Assembly (NCBI RefSeq): GCF_002025665.1
Contig: NZ_CP018786.1
Location: forward strand, 496,001 to 560,000
Source of the DNA: Chryseobacterium indologenes
GTDB taxonomy: Bacteria > Bacteroidota > Bacteroidia > Flavobacteriales > Weeksellaceae
Reading direction: 5' to 3'
Length of the DNA stretch: 64,000 nucleotides
Every line of letters begins with the position of its first letter. Position 1 is the first letter of the stretch. Below are positions 8,832-17,735 of the stretch, piece by piece. The notes below the pieces were generated by a model. The model saw nothing but the letters and a program-made list of their open reading frames with translations. It was not told the DNA's origin and did no database searches. Both the position numbers and the translations under genes were made by a program.

Positions 8832-10772
8832 ATGAATTTTAAACTTCCAACCCTTGTTTCGACGCTTGCAGTGGTTCTGTTCTCAGGAACTGCCTATGCA
8901 CAGCAAACCCCGAAATATGATTATGTAGAAGCATTTAAACCCTTCTTCTACCCTCAGACAGGTACGGCAACCCGCTCTGCAAGCGGACAGCCGGGACACG
9001 CTTATTGGCAGAATTCAGCCGATTATCATTTGAATGTCAGCCTGAATGAAGCTAAAAAAGAGATTACAGGTACAGCAGAAATTACCTACACCAACAACAG
9101 TCCCGATAAATTAGGTTTTCTTTGGCTGCAGCTGGATCAGAACCTGTTTGCAAAAGATTCCAGAGGAAATGGCGTAGTTCCGCTTTCAGGAAGCAGAAAT
9201 GGAGCTCATGGTGAAGAGTTTAATGGCGGATATACCATTAAATCAGTTAAGCTAGATGGTAAAAAAGAAGTAAAATATACCATTACCGATACGAGAATGC
9301 AGATTGATCTTCCAAAAGAATTAAAAGCCAATGGAGGAGTTGCTAAAATAGAAATTGAGTATTCATTTATTTCTCCTGATTATGGATCAGACAGAATGGG
9401 TATCCAGGATACTAAAAACGGTAAAATATTTACCATGGCACAATGGTATCCAAGAATGTGTGTGTATGATGATGTCCTGGGGTGGAATACGTTGCCCTAC
9501 CTTGGAGCTTCGGAGTTTTATTTAGAATATGGAAATATTACAGCTAATATTACTGTACCTGCCAATCAGTATGTAGTAGCATCCGGAGAACTTCTGAATG
9601 AGAAAGAAGTGTACAGCAAAGAAGAAATCAGCAGATGGAACGAGGCGAGAAACAGTGATAAAACAGTAATGATCCGTCCAGAATCTGAAATTGGGAAAAA
9701 TAAGGCATCCGGGACAAAAACCTGGAAATTCAAAATTACACAGACGAGAGATTTTGCGTGGGCATCTTCTGCAGGATTTATTTTAGATGCTGCAAAAATC
9801 AATTTACCTAGCGGAAAAAAATCTCTGGCTATTTCGGCTTACCCTGCAGAAAGTGCTGGCGAAAAAGCATGGGGAAGGTCTACCGAATATACGAAAGCTG
9901 CTATAGAACATTATTCCAAAAAATGGTATGAATATACGTATCCGGCGGCCACCAATGTAGCAGGAAATGAAGGTGGAATGGAATATCCGGGAATCGTTTT
10001 CTGTCATATGGATTCTAAAGGAGAAGATCTTTGGGGCGTTACAGATCATGAGTTCGGACACAACTGGTTTCCTATGATCGTAGGATCTAATGAGAGATTA
10101 TTTGCCTGGATGGACGAAGGATTCAATACATTCATTAACGGACTTTCAACCGAAGCTTTCAATAAAGGAGAATATTACCGTAAACCGAACCTGGCAAGAT
10201 CAGGAAAGTATTTGTTGACTGATAATCTGGAACCTGTAATGGTAGGACCGGATAATATGAAAGAAAGAAGTATCGGAGCTTTGGCTTACTATAAGCCGGG
10301 AACAGGATTAGATGTTTTAAGAGAAACTATTCTTGGGCCTGAAAAATTTGATAAAGCATTCAGAACATATATTGATCGTTGGGCATTCAAACATCCTACG
10401 CCATGGGATTTTTTCCATACGATTGAAAATGTTTCCGGAGAAGAGCTGAACTGGTTCTGGAGAGGATGGTTCTTTAATAAATGGAAAATTGATCAGTCAG
10501 TTAAGAACGTACAATATGTAAACGGAGACTTTAAAAACGGAGTTCAGATTACGGTTGAAAATATTGGCCAGCTGCCAATGCCTACAACAGTACAAATCAA
10601 ATTCAAAGATGGAACTGCACAGACGGTGAAAATTCCTGTTGAGGTTTGGAAAAGAAATACAGAATGGACATTCAAGGTAGATTCCAGCAAGGAAATTGAT
10701 GAGGTAAAACTGGATCCGAATTCTGTTGTTCCGGATGTAAATCTGGAAAATAACAGTAAAAAACCTGCATAG
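8832..10772 (+). CDS. M1 family metallopeptidase, exported
   Basis: Gluzincin aminopeptidase-type protein of 646 residues. A signal peptide ([15 protein letters not shown]) is followed by an N-terminal beta domain, then the exopeptidase motif GGMEYPG and the zinc site HEFGH at 406-410 with the third ligand E429 (MDEGFNTF), giving the classical HEXXH-x18-E spacing. Expected to be periplasmic and to remove N-terminal residues from peptides. It is a paralogue of the M1 gene at 20212 (both have YWQN and YTNNSPD near the N-terminus). Confidence 0.92.
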   Translation: MNFKLPTLVSTLAVVLFSGTAYAQQTPKYDYVEAFKPFFYPQTGTATRSASGQPGHAYWQNSADYHLNVSLNEAKKEITGTAEITYTNNSPDKLGFLWLQLDQNLFAKDSRGNGVVPLSGSRNGAHGEEFNGGYTIKSVKLDGKKEVKYTITDTRMQIDLPKELKANGGVAKIEIEYSFISPDYGSDRMGIQDTKNGKIFTMAQWYPRMCVYDDVLGWNTLPYLGASEFYLEYGNITANITVPANQYVVASGELLNEKEVYSKEEISRWNEARNSDKTVMIRPESEIGKNKASGTKTWKFKITQTRDFAWASSAGFILDAAKINLPSGKKSLAISAYPAESAGEKAWGRSTEYTKAAIEHYSKKWYEYTYPAATNVAGNEGGMEYPGIVFCHMDSKGEDLWGVTDHEFGHNWFPMIVGSNERLFAWMDEGFNTFINGLSTEAFNKGEYYRKPNLARSGKYLLTDNLEPVMVGPDNMKERSIGALAYYKPGTGLDVLRETILGPEKFDKAFRTYIDRWAFKHPTPWDFFHTIENVSGEELNWFWRGWFFNKWKIDQSVKNVQYVNGDFKNGVQITVENIGQLPMPTTVQIKFKDGTAQTVKIPVEVWKRNTEWTFKVDSSKEIDEVKLDPNSVVPDVNLENNSKKPA

Positions 10773-10800
10773 TTTATATAAGATAAAATTGTGCAGTATA

Positions 10801-10840
10801 AAAGCCTGAGCTTACCACCGTAAGTTCAGGCTTTTTATTT
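10801..10840 (+). terminator. Rho-independent terminator
   Basis: AAAGCCTGAGCTTAC pairs with GTAAGTTCAGGCTTT across a 4-nt loop (one mismatch), followed by a T-rich run. Confidence 0.88.
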
Positions 10841-10901
10841 TAGGGTGTTTTTCCGGGGTAAGTTGAGGGGTTTCCCTACAATGTTTTGGGAGTCAGTGAT
10901 A

Positions 10902-10909
10902 TAATTTTG
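10902..10909 (+). promoter_or_regulatory. Putative -7 element of the DUF2589/subtilisin operon
   Basis: TAATTTTG matches TAnnTTTG, 27 bp before the ATG at 10937. It lies downstream of the upstream TTG that would extend the first gene, which supports starting that gene at 10937. Confidence 0.5.
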
Positions 10910-10936
10910 TCCCACAATATTAATCAAAACAAAAAC

Positions 10937-11824
10937 ATGGAAACATTAAAATCGGTGCTTGAAGCAAGCCACGCCAAAAAAACAAAAAATGAGTTAATTG
11001 ATCTTTTATCAGGAGTAGAAAAAGTTCTTACCCCGGCAGTCTATGAAAAAGTGTCGGGAGTTGAAACTTCAGAACTGAGTTCATTGACGAATAAAGAATT
11101 ATTAGCCATCGTAGACGAATTCAAAAAAAGCTATGATGAAAAGTGGGAAAAATCTTTCTCAGGTGCGTCTTCAGAAATCATGAAAATGATTGCAGGTAAA
11201 ATAGCTGCTGATGAAGAAATTTTCAGAACTTCTGATGCTGCCAGTGCAGATTTTGCCGCAGAATTGGGAAGCATTGACTTTGCAACTATTATTGGCGGAC
11301 CGTTGGATGCTTGTGTAAAAGCACAGTCTAATGCCTCTATTGCCACTGTTAATTTCATTAATGAAGTTGGGTTCGAACTTACAGATCCAGCCAATGCGGC
11401 CAGTCCTAAAAAACTGAGAATGGCAGAATTCAAATACAAAAAAAATATTCCGAATCCGGATTTTAAAGAAGATGAGCCGGTAAGTGCTACCAATCCTAAA
11501 ACAATTCCGAATGATGTAGAAATTTCAGTGCCTTTTATTGCGTTGCTGAATGTTCCGAGTTTCAGAATTGAAACCTGTGAAGTTGACTTTAATGTAAAAC
11601 TTAATTCAACGTACACAAAAGATGTAAGTGACGAGTTCGGGATCAATGCCGGAGTATCTGGTGGATGGGGACCAGTGAAATTCAAAGTAGATGTATCCTA
11701 TAAGAGAACTTCCAGTACAGGAATCAAAGTGGAAAAAGAATATTCTCTTGGGGTAAAAGTACGTGCTACCAATGATGAAATGCCTGCAGGGCTTGAAAAA
11801 GTGCTTGGACTTCTTTCACAATAA
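10937..11824 (+). CDS. DUF2589 domain protein
   Basis: First gene of a tight five-gene operon, 295 residues from the ATG at 10937. Residues about 1-100 are helical and charged. The DUF2589 region begins near 110 with FATIIGGPLDACVKAQSNAS followed by a TVNFINEVGF segment, then a proline-rich stretch, then a beta-rich part with FIALLNVPSFRIETCEVDFN and an amphipathic strand region to about 275. There is no signal peptide, lipobox or TM helix, so it is predicted cytoplasmic. No function is established for DUF2589 to my knowledge. Its place ahead of a subtilisin suggests it may be the protease's partner or substrate; that is inference. Confidence 0.85.
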   Translation: METLKSVLEASHAKKTKNELIDLLSGVEKVLTPAVYEKVSGVETSELSSLTNKELLAIVDEFKKSYDEKWEKSFSGASSEIMKMIAGKIAADEEIFRTSDAASADFAAELGSIDFATIIGGPLDACVKAQSNASIATVNFINEVGFELTDPANAASPKKLRMAEFKYKKNIPNPDFKEDEPVSATNPKTIPNDVEISVPFIALLNVPSFRIETCEVDFNVKLNSTYTKDVSDEFGINAGVSGGWGPVKFKVDVSYKRTSSTGIKVEKEYSLGVKVRATNDEMPAGLEKVLGLLSQ

Positions 11825-11839
11825 CAGATTTTACGAAAG

Positions 11840-12535
11840 ATGATAAAACTATCAGATTACCTGGATTATCTCAACAACGAGATAATTCAGGCTCGTAAAA
11901 AAGCAGACGAAAATGCGGTTCTTATTGCCAAAGAATACGCCCGTCATGAATACCTGAAATACTTCAAGGTTCCACGATATGCTCTGCCCAGTGTAAAGAT
12001 GGATATTCCGATCAAAATCACAGATATAGATTCAGATTCCAAATATAATTTTAAACTGAATCAGGATCAGTTTGTGACAGAAATAAATGAAAGAATCCGT
12101 CTGGCAAACAAAGAGAAAAAACTGAATATTCCAGAAATAAATAAAAGACAGATTCAAACTGAAGAGTTTAAAACCCTGTTCAGTAACCTGGAAAAAAATG
12201 ATCAGAAATTCGGGAAACTCCCTGCCAATGAAGTTCTTAAACTGGATCTCAGAAAGAAAATGCAGATTTTGAATTCAGGAATATTTAGACCTCAGGAAGG
12301 AACAGAAGAAGAAACCGATGAACTGAAAGAAATTTTTTCAAAAGTTCTGTTGAATAAATATACGCTGGTGAATGCAAAGCTGAACAGCATTTACATAGAT
12401 CCCAATACAAGTGCAGCAGAAGATAAAGATAAGCTATTCATCAACCTTCATGTGGAAATGGAAGAGGAAGGAATCAGGATTGTATCATACAAAGATAAAG
12501 ACGGCAACGAAATAGAACAGATAACTTTTGAGTAA
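11840..12535 (+). CDS. Conserved protein of DUF2589 operons, function unknown
   Basis: 231 residues with no export signal. An N-terminal amphipathic helix (DYLNNEIIQARKKADENAVL) leads into YFKVPRYALPSVKMDIPIKI, which resembles the beta strand style of DUF2589 proteins (LPxVxMDIP). The middle is lysine- and glutamate-rich and helical; the C-terminus (LFINLHVEMEEEGIRIVSYK) is a probable beta sheet. It starts 15 bp after the DUF2589 gene and overlaps the next gene by one base, so expression is coupled. It may form a complex with the DUF2589 protein. Confidence 0.78.
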   Translation: MIKLSDYLDYLNNEIIQARKKADENAVLIAKEYARHEYLKYFKVPRYALPSVKMDIPIKITDIDSDSKYNFKLNQDQFVTEINERIRLANKEKKLNIPEINKRQIQTEEFKTLFSNLEKNDQKFGKLPANEVLKLDLRKKMQILNSGIFRPQEGTEEETDELKEIFSKVLLNKYTLVNAKLNSIYIDPNTSAAEDKDKLFINLHVEMEEEGIRIVSYKDKDGNEIEQITFE

Positions 12536-13113
12536 TGCAGGAACTTATTCACTTTACGGTACAGAAAATCAAAGAACTGCTGGAACAGTTCAATGAAGTT
12601 CAGGCTTTATACCTGTCAAAATCATTTGATTTTGATGCCAGGTTTGATGCATTTCTCAACGAAGTTCTGGAGTATTTCCGTACCAAAGGAAACACCAGCC
12701 ATGAATCTGAAGTCTTGAAAATTATGAATATGATTTCCACCGTTAAAAGAGGTTTTAATCCCATTAAAATGGAGAAAATAGTGAATGGGAGAAGGGAAAT
12801 TCTCGGAGGATTCTCATTCAATGGAATGGAAAGTATTTATGATATTCTTATGGAAATATACGCTAAGGAAAACAAAAAACTTGAGGATGCGGAAGAACTT
12901 ATTTCAGGAATCATTGTATCATTATATCAGAATGGTATCCTGGATGATGCAAAGCTGAAAGACATGAATTCTGTTTCCAAGATTGAACGTTTCTGGAATT
13001 CACTGGTTGAGCAGAATACAGCCATATCCGGAATTAATAAGAAACTCAGACTGACCATTATTCCGGAGGATATTTTTCTTATTCTGGAAAAAGTATTTCT
13101 GAAATTAATTTAA
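12535..13113 (+). CDS. Hypothetical helical protein in subtilisin operon
   Basis: 192 residues, almost entirely predicted alpha-helical (for example VQKIKELLEQFNEVQALYLS and YDILMEIYAKENKKLEDAEE), with no signal peptide, TM segment or recognised motif. The TAATG junction with the preceding gene shares one base, and the subtilisin gene follows after 11 bp. I do not recognise a family. The strict co-linearity suggests it works with its neighbours, perhaps as an adaptor. Confidence 0.75.
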   Translation: MQELIHFTVQKIKELLEQFNEVQALYLSKSFDFDARFDAFLNEVLEYFRTKGNTSHESEVLKIMNMISTVKRGFNPIKMEKIVNGRREILGGFSFNGMESIYDILMEIYAKENKKLEDAEELISGIIVSLYQNGILDDAKLKDMNSVSKIERFWNSLVEQNTAISGINKKLRLTIIPEDIFLILEKVFLKLI

Positions 13114-13124
13114 AAAAGATCATT

Positions 13125-14387
13125 ATGGAAACGGGAAGATATATTGTTCTGTTGCAGAATCAGCAGAAAAATGCACTCAAAAAAATAGAGAGAGAACTGG
13201 AAGTGAGTATTACTTCTTCAGAATTGTTATCCAAAGAAAACCGTTCTTATGAAATCATTGATCAGGATAACGGTGTACTTTACAAAAACCTGGGAGTTCT
13301 TGTGGTGGATAATATGGATGAAGATCAATTGAAAAGTGCCGTAAAAGATGAATCAAATTCTATTGTATACTATGAAAAAGAAAGAGAATTTTTTCCTGCA
13401 GATGAGTTGCAGCTGATTAGTGAACTTAAAAAACAGTCGGCCGGTCTTGCAGAAAAAATTTCAGAACTTGAAAAATATATCACCAGTAAGCCTTTGCCTC
13501 AAAAATCATTCATTGAAATGGAATGGGGATTAAAAGCTATTGGACTGGAAAATGCCAACTATACAGGAAAAGGAATTGATGTTTGTATTCTCGATACTGG
13601 GCTTGAAACTTCCCACCCGGATTTTTCCAATGAAGAAATTGAAGGAAAGTCTTTCATAGACGCTGAAGACTGGAACAGAGATCCCAACGGACATGGTACA
13701 CACTGCGCTGGAGTAGCTACAGGAAATACAAGAAGTGATACCGGAAAGCGTTACGGGATTGCCAGAGACTGCAATCTGAAAATAGCAAAAGTACTTGCAG
13801 ACAATGGAAGAGGAACAACCAGTAGTGTCATTGATGCGATAGACTGGGCGATTACGAAAAAATTCAGAATACTATCCCTTTCACTGGCATCTCCGGTGAG
13901 GCTAGATGATCAACCTTCTGTTCTTTTTGAAACCATTGGGGAAAGAGCATTGGAAAATAACTGTCTTATTATAGCAGCGGCTGGAAATGACAGCAACAGA
14001 CCGCAGATTCCACAGCCTGTTTCAATGCCGGCTAATTCAAAATCGATCATGGCAATAGGAGCTATTGACGCTCAAATGAAGATCGCCAGATTTTCAAATG
14101 CAGGTCTCAACCCGTCCACAGGAGGAAGTATCAATGTCTGTGCTCCCGGAGTAGATATTATCAGTTCCTATCCTAAAAATGCAAAAAATAAAAGTAATTT
14201 GTACTACAGTATGAGCGGTACAAGTATGGCAGCACCACATGTTTCCGGACTTGCCGCTTTGTATATGGAACAGTTTTCCAACAAATCAGCAAAGGAGATC
14301 TGGGAACTGATTGAAAGCAAAGCAAGACCTGTTGAAGGTATAAAATACAGAGATATTGGAAACGGTTTAATACAGATATACTTATGA
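13125..14387 (+). CDS. Subtilisin-like serine protease (S8), no signal peptide
   Basis: Complete catalytic triad D157 (CILDTGLETSHPDF), H190 (GHGTHCAGV) and S367 (SGTSMAAPH), with the oxyanion asparagine in AAAGNDS. Residues 1-90 look like an I9-type propeptide (RYIVLLQNQQKNALKKIE; LGVLVVDNMDEDQLKSAV; IVYYEKEREFF), then a short coiled linker and the catalytic domain from about 130. Unlike most S8 enzymes there is no signal peptide before the propeptide, so it is predicted to act in the cytosol. It overlaps the next gene by 4 bp (ATGA). It may be a latent protease activated within the DUF2589 module; that is inference. Confidence 0.93.
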   Translation: METGRYIVLLQNQQKNALKKIERELEVSITSSELLSKENRSYEIIDQDNGVLYKNLGVLVVDNMDEDQLKSAVKDESNSIVYYEKEREFFPADELQLISELKKQSAGLAEKISELEKYITSKPLPQKSFIEMEWGLKAIGLENANYTGKGIDVCILDTGLETSHPDFSNEEIEGKSFIDAEDWNRDPNGHGTHCAGVATGNTRSDTGKRYGIARDCNLKIAKVLADNGRGTTSSVIDAIDWAITKKFRILSLSLASPVRLDDQPSVLFETIGERALENNCLIIAAAGNDSNRPQIPQPVSMPANSKSIMAIGAIDAQMKIARFSNAGLNPSTGGSINVCAPGVDIISSYPKNAKNKSNLYYSMSGTSMAAPHVSGLAALYMEQFSNKSAKEIWELIESKARPVEGIKYRDIGNGLIQIYL

Positions 14388-14587
14388 TCACTTACCTTGC
14401 AGTTTTAAAGAAAGATATAAATTTAAAAAAGCTTGAAGTTCTCCTCAAAAGCAAAGGCATAAAACTGGCTGCTCACTACAAAACCATAGGAGTTATAAGG
14501 TTTGAAAGCCAATTGCTGATTTCTGAGTCCGATTTTCAGGACTATTTTATATCTATAGAAGAAGAAAAAGATAATTTAACAATATAA
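14384..14587 (+). CDS. Small protein resembling a free I9 (subtilisin propeptide) inhibitor
   Basis: 67 residues, translationally coupled to the subtilisin gene by an ATGA overlap. The pattern (YLAVLKKDINLKKLEVLLKS, then GIKLAAHYKTIGVIRFES, then an acidic helix and a final strand) follows the beta-alpha-beta-beta-alpha-beta order of I9 propeptides, in which a lysine-rich helix is followed by a strand like IGVIxFE. Stand-alone I9 proteins in fungi inhibit subtilisins in trans. I infer a dedicated inhibitor or folding helper for the upstream protease; the similarity was read by eye and is weak at this length. Confidence 0.6.
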   Translation: MITYLAVLKKDINLKKLEVLLKSKGIKLAAHYKTIGVIRFESQLLISESDFQDYFISIEEEKDNLTI

Positions 14588-14623
14588 TCACATCAATAAA
14601 GCTTTTCTGTCACAGAGAAGTTT

Positions 14624-14631
14624 TATTTTTG
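14624..14631 (+). promoter_or_regulatory. Putative -7 promoter element
   Basis: TATTTTTG matches TAnnTTTG, 22 bp before the start of the exported hydrolase gene. Confidence 0.45.
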
Positions 14632-14653
14632 TCTCTTAATGATAAAATAACAT

Positions 14654-15481
14654 ATGAATTTCAGATTTTCAATGGTGTTTCTGATGTTTTTTGCATTAGG
14701 ATTCTCACAAGACCTTACCGTAATGAGTTTTAATATCAGGCTGAATGTAGAGTCGGATAAAGACAATGCCTGGCCAAAAAGAAAACAGGACGTTGCTGAT
14801 TTATTGACCTATTATCATCCTGATTATTTCGGAGTACAGGAAGCACTTCCGGAGCAGATGAAAGATATTAAAGCAGGTTTAAAAAATTATGACTATATCG
14901 GAGTAGGAAGAGATGACGGTAAAGAAAAAGGAGAATTTTCTGCCATCTTTTATGATACAACCAAACTGGACATTGTAAAATCCGGGACGTTCTGGTTATC
15001 TGAAACTCCGGAAAAGCCTTCAAAAGGCTGGGATGCTGCGCTGAACAGAATCTGTACCTATGCCGTATTTAAAGATAAAAAATCGAAGAAAGAATTGCTG
15101 GCAATGAATCTTCATTTTGATCATATTGGAAATGTAGCAAGAGTAAAATCTTCCGAATTGATCCTGAAAAAAATCAAAGAACTGAATCCAAAGAATCTTC
15201 CGGTAACGCTGAGTGGAGATTTTAATCTGACAGATGATTCTGAACCGATTAAAATTCTTTCCAAAAATATGAAAGACACTTTCTATCACTCTGAAACGAA
15301 ACATTATGGTCCGGTAGGAACTTTCACAGGCTTCAATGTGAATGAAGTTCCAAAAGACAGAATCGATTACATTTTTACCCAAGGTTTTAAAATAAGATCT
15401 CACCGACATATCAATGACAGAAGAGAAAATCTGCTGTATCCTTCAGACCATTTTCCAGTGATTGTGAATCTTTCCCTATAA
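14654..15481 (+). CDS. Endonuclease/exonuclease/phosphatase (EEP) family hydrolase, exported
   Basis: Metal-dependent phosphoesterase of the DNase I-like fold, 275 residues, with a signal peptide (MVFLMFFALGFSQ). The family stations are present in order: LTVMSFNIR, the metal glutamate in GVQEALPEQ, NLHFDHIG, LSGDFN, and the C-terminal SDHFPV. The substrate is not evident; Bacteroidetes homologues are annotated as nucleases, sphingomyelinases or sugar-phosphate hydrolases. It runs convergent to the response regulator downstream with only 5 bp between their ends. Confidence 0.88.
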   Translation: MNFRFSMVFLMFFALGFSQDLTVMSFNIRLNVESDKDNAWPKRKQDVADLLTYYHPDYFGVQEALPEQMKDIKAGLKNYDYIGVGRDDGKEKGEFSAIFYDTTKLDIVKSGTFWLSETPEKPSKGWDAALNRICTYAVFKDKKSKKELLAMNLHFDHIGNVARVKSSELILKKIKELNPKNLPVTLSGDFNLTDDSEPIKILSKNMKDTFYHSETKHYGPVGTFTGFNVNEVPKDRIDYIFTQGFKIRSHRHINDRRENLLYPSDHFPVIVNLSL

Positions 15482-15486
15482 AAAAA

Positions 15487-16173
15487 TCAATTGGTTGGAA
15501 AATCAATTTCAAATCCAATTCCTCTCAGGGATTGGATTTTTATTTGAGGATCATTGATGAAATATTTGCGAAGTCTGCTGATAAACACATCAAGACTTCT
15601 TCCCGTAAAATAATCATTGGTTTCCCAGATATTATCCAGAATATTGTCCCTTGTAATGATGGATCGGTTGTGCTTCAGAAGGTACAGAAGAAGTTCCTGT
15701 TCCCGTATGGTCAGCCGATTGTTCCCGTTAGGATGTGACAACATAAGTTTGGTGGTATCCAGTGAGAATTCTCCGATCTTTATCTGACTTTCCGTAACAG
15801 CAGGAAGTGTTCTTTTCAGAATATTTTTAATTCGTAAAACAAGTTCTTCAGGATCGCAGGGTTTCGCAATATAATCGTCAGCACCTATTTTCAATCCTGT
15901 CAATCGGTCAATTTTTTGATTTTTAGCCGTTAAAAATAACAAAGGGAAATTACTCCTTTCCTTAATAATCATTTTCGCCAGCGAGAAACCATCTATATTG
16001 GGCATCATCACATCCAGAATTCCTATCTGAAAGGGGAAATCAGTCTGAACCAATGGCACAATATCTTCCGGATTCTGAAACCAGCTGACTTCAAAATCTT
16101 CCAATTCAAGATACTGCTTAAGAATCATTCCGAAATCCGGATCATCTTCTGCCAGAAGGATTTTAGTTTTCAT
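15487..16173 (-). CDS. OmpR/RprY-type response regulator
   Basis: 228 residues. Receiver domain with acidic residues at 10-11, phospho-acceptor D54 (GILDVMMPNIDG) and the lysine in YIAKPC, which replaces the common KPF. The winged-helix domain carries LTIREQELLLYLLKH and SLDVFISRLRKYF. It overlaps the sensor kinase gene by 11 bp, so the two are translationally coupled. Parallel to the pair at 5172-7121. Confidence 0.93.
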   Translation of the reverse strand: MKTKILLAEDDPDFGMILKQYLELEDFEVSWFQNPEDIVPLVQTDFPFQIGILDVMMPNIDGFSLAKMIIKERSNFPLLFLTAKNQKIDRLTGLKIGADDYIAKPCDPEELVLRIKNILKRTLPAVTESQIKIGEFSLDTTKLMLSHPNGNNRLTIREQELLLYLLKHNRSIITRDNILDNIWETNDYFTGRSLDVFISRLRKYFINDPQIKIQSLRGIGFEIDFPTN

Positions 16174-17485
16174 AAGGAATTGATATTTTAAAAGTACTGC
16201 CGGTATGAAGCTGGCTGGAAACCTCTATTTTACCACCATAACTGGCAATGATTTTTTTTACGAAATAAAGTCCCAGCCCAAGACCTTTGCTATTGTGGAT
16301 GTTATTATTCTGTATTCTGTAGAATTTTTCGAAAATATTGTTCAGCTCTTTTGTTTCCATACCTTTACCGTTATCGGAAACTTCAAATTCTAATTGTTGA
16401 GAACTGTTTCTGACACCTATTGTAATAACTGATGCTCCATATTTTACACTGTTTTCACAAAGGTTTTTAATGACCGTTTCCATCAGGTTTTTATCAAAAG
16501 GCAGCTCTTGTGAAACTGTATTTTCAAGCTTAAAATCTGTATTGGGATAAGTAACTGAAAGATCCTGAATAAAAAAGTTCCAGTGCTCAGGTTGTATAGC
16601 GGTCATTTCATCAGGAATTTCATCTTTATGAAGCTGAAACATCAGGCTTTCAAGACGTGAAATCTGTCTGTCAATAAGAGGAAGTGTTTCAGGATTCCAT
16701 TCTTTTTTTAATGCTTTCGAAGCTATTTTTAAAGTAGCGATAGGAGTTTTAAATTCATGAGAAATGTTATCCACAATGTTGTGGAGGACTTCCACCTGCT
16801 TCTGCTGCTGAATAAGATTTCTGATCGTGAAAATATAAAGCAGAAGAACTCCTGAAAGAAGAATAACGCAGCATATAATCAATAAGGTAAGCTCTTTGAA
16901 AACAATACTTTTTATATTTCTGATCTCAAAATCTGTCTGGGTTTTAACAAGAAAAGTATTCTTTTTTTCAATATGTCCTTTATCTGTATCATTTCTTTTG
17001 GTGGTTGAGGTTTCCCAACTTCCGTTACTGGCAATGCGTGGATTTTTTAGCTTATCCTGCGTTTCAAAAATAACAATAGGTTCGGTAATTACTTTTGAGC
17101 TGTCCGGAAGATGAACAATGGAAAGATATCGTATTCTTGCGGAGATTTCGTAACCGTCTTTTTTATAACGACTGTCAATATAATGAATCAGTCTTTCTCT
17201 GGCAGATTTCCTGTTTTCTACGAAATAACGGAGAAAATCTTTTTTGTTGATCTCTTTATTATGATACTGTATAATGATTTCCTGAAGAGAATCATCATTT
17301 CTTTCTTTAGCCTCCTGGATGTCTTCAAGATTGTCTGTGTAATTGGTAAGCCCATCATTCACAGATCTGTAGATATCCCTCTCTTTTACCTGATAGGTTT
17401 TATACATAAAATAAACCTGGATTCCCAATAAAAGCAGGAATAGAGCGGCAAAAACCGGGATGAGAATTTTACTCTTGGTTATCAT
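16163..17485 (-). CDS. Sensor histidine kinase
   Basis: 440 residues: a TM helix at about 7-27 (KILIPVFAALFLLLLGIQVY), a periplasmic sensor region, a second TM helix (LTLLIICCVILLSGVLLLYI), then HisKA (ISHEFKTPIATL) and HATPase_c (NLCENSVKY, DNGKGMET, FEKFYRI, GLGLGLYFVKK). It is divergent from a TonB-dependent receptor gene across 250 bp that holds five TTAAC boxes. Its probable -7 element ends only 6 bp before the ATG, so the message may be leaderless. Confidence 0.92.
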   Translation of the reverse strand: MITKSKILIPVFAALFLLLLGIQVYFMYKTYQVKERDIYRSVNDGLTNYTDNLEDIQEAKERNDDSLQEIIIQYHNKEINKKDFLRYFVENRKSARERLIHYIDSRYKKDGYEISARIRYLSIVHLPDSSKVITEPIVIFETQDKLKNPRIASNGSWETSTTKRNDTDKGHIEKKNTFLVKTQTDFEIRNIKSIVFKELTLLIICCVILLSGVLLLYIFTIRNLIQQQKQVEVLHNIVDNISHEFKTPIATLKIASKALKKEWNPETLPLIDRQISRLESLMFQLHKDEIPDEMTAIQPEHWNFFIQDLSVTYPNTDFKLENTVSQELPFDKNLMETVIKNLCENSVKYGASVITIGVRNSSQQLEFEVSDNGKGMETKELNNIFEKFYRIQNNNIHNSKGLGLGLYFVKKIIASYGGKIEVSSQLHTGSTFKISIPYEN

Positions 17486-17490
17486 TAAAA

Positions 17491-17498
17491 CAAAGATA
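17491..17498 (-). promoter_or_regulatory. Putative -7 element of the second kinase/regulator pair
   Basis: The minus strand reads TATCTTTG, a TAnnTTTG match ending 6 bp from the kinase ATG. A start point about 5 nt further would give almost no 5' leader. Confidence 0.5.
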
Positions 17499-17535
17499 AA
17501 ACTTTAGTCATGTTCCGGAAATGATTATTTTATTA

Positions 17536-17551
17536 TTAACCTTCCGTTAAC
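17536..17551. promoter_or_regulatory. TTAAC direct repeat, 11-bp period (kinase-proximal)
   Basis: TTAAC at 17536 and 17547 with spacer CTTCCG. The same TTAAC-N6-TTAAC layout appears at 17637-17652 and 7167-7182. It sits upstream of the kinase promoter, a candidate autoregulatory site. Confidence 0.5.
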
Positions 17552-17625
17552 CATAGTGTTGAATCTCCACAAATAAAGCTTTATCCATCTTCCTGAATCT
17601 GGATGTGTTGATATCAGAAAATACA

Positions 17626-17652
17626 TTAACCCATCATTAACCTTCCATTAAC
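17626..17652. promoter_or_regulatory. Triple TTAAC direct repeat, exact 11-bp period (receptor-proximal)
   Basis: TTAAC at 17626, 17637 and 17648. The last box ends 4 bp before a TTTG (17657-17660) that could be the -33 element of the TonB-dependent receptor gene. The layout mirrors that at 7167-7209. Confidence 0.55.
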
Positions 17653-17735
17653 TGTATTTGTTCCAGCCAATATAGAATTTTGTATCCATAGAACAGAACA
17701 ATAGATTTTGTTTGAGAGGATAAAAAAAAATAACC

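Noticed and set aside
10886..10936. Upstream TTG extension of the DUF2589 gene
   Set aside because: It would place the TAATTTTG promoter inside the coding region and adds a non-conserved N-terminus.
11131..11685. 184-codon open frame antisense to the DUF2589 gene
   Set aside because: The sense frame has family-level motifs and operon coupling; the antisense frame has neither.
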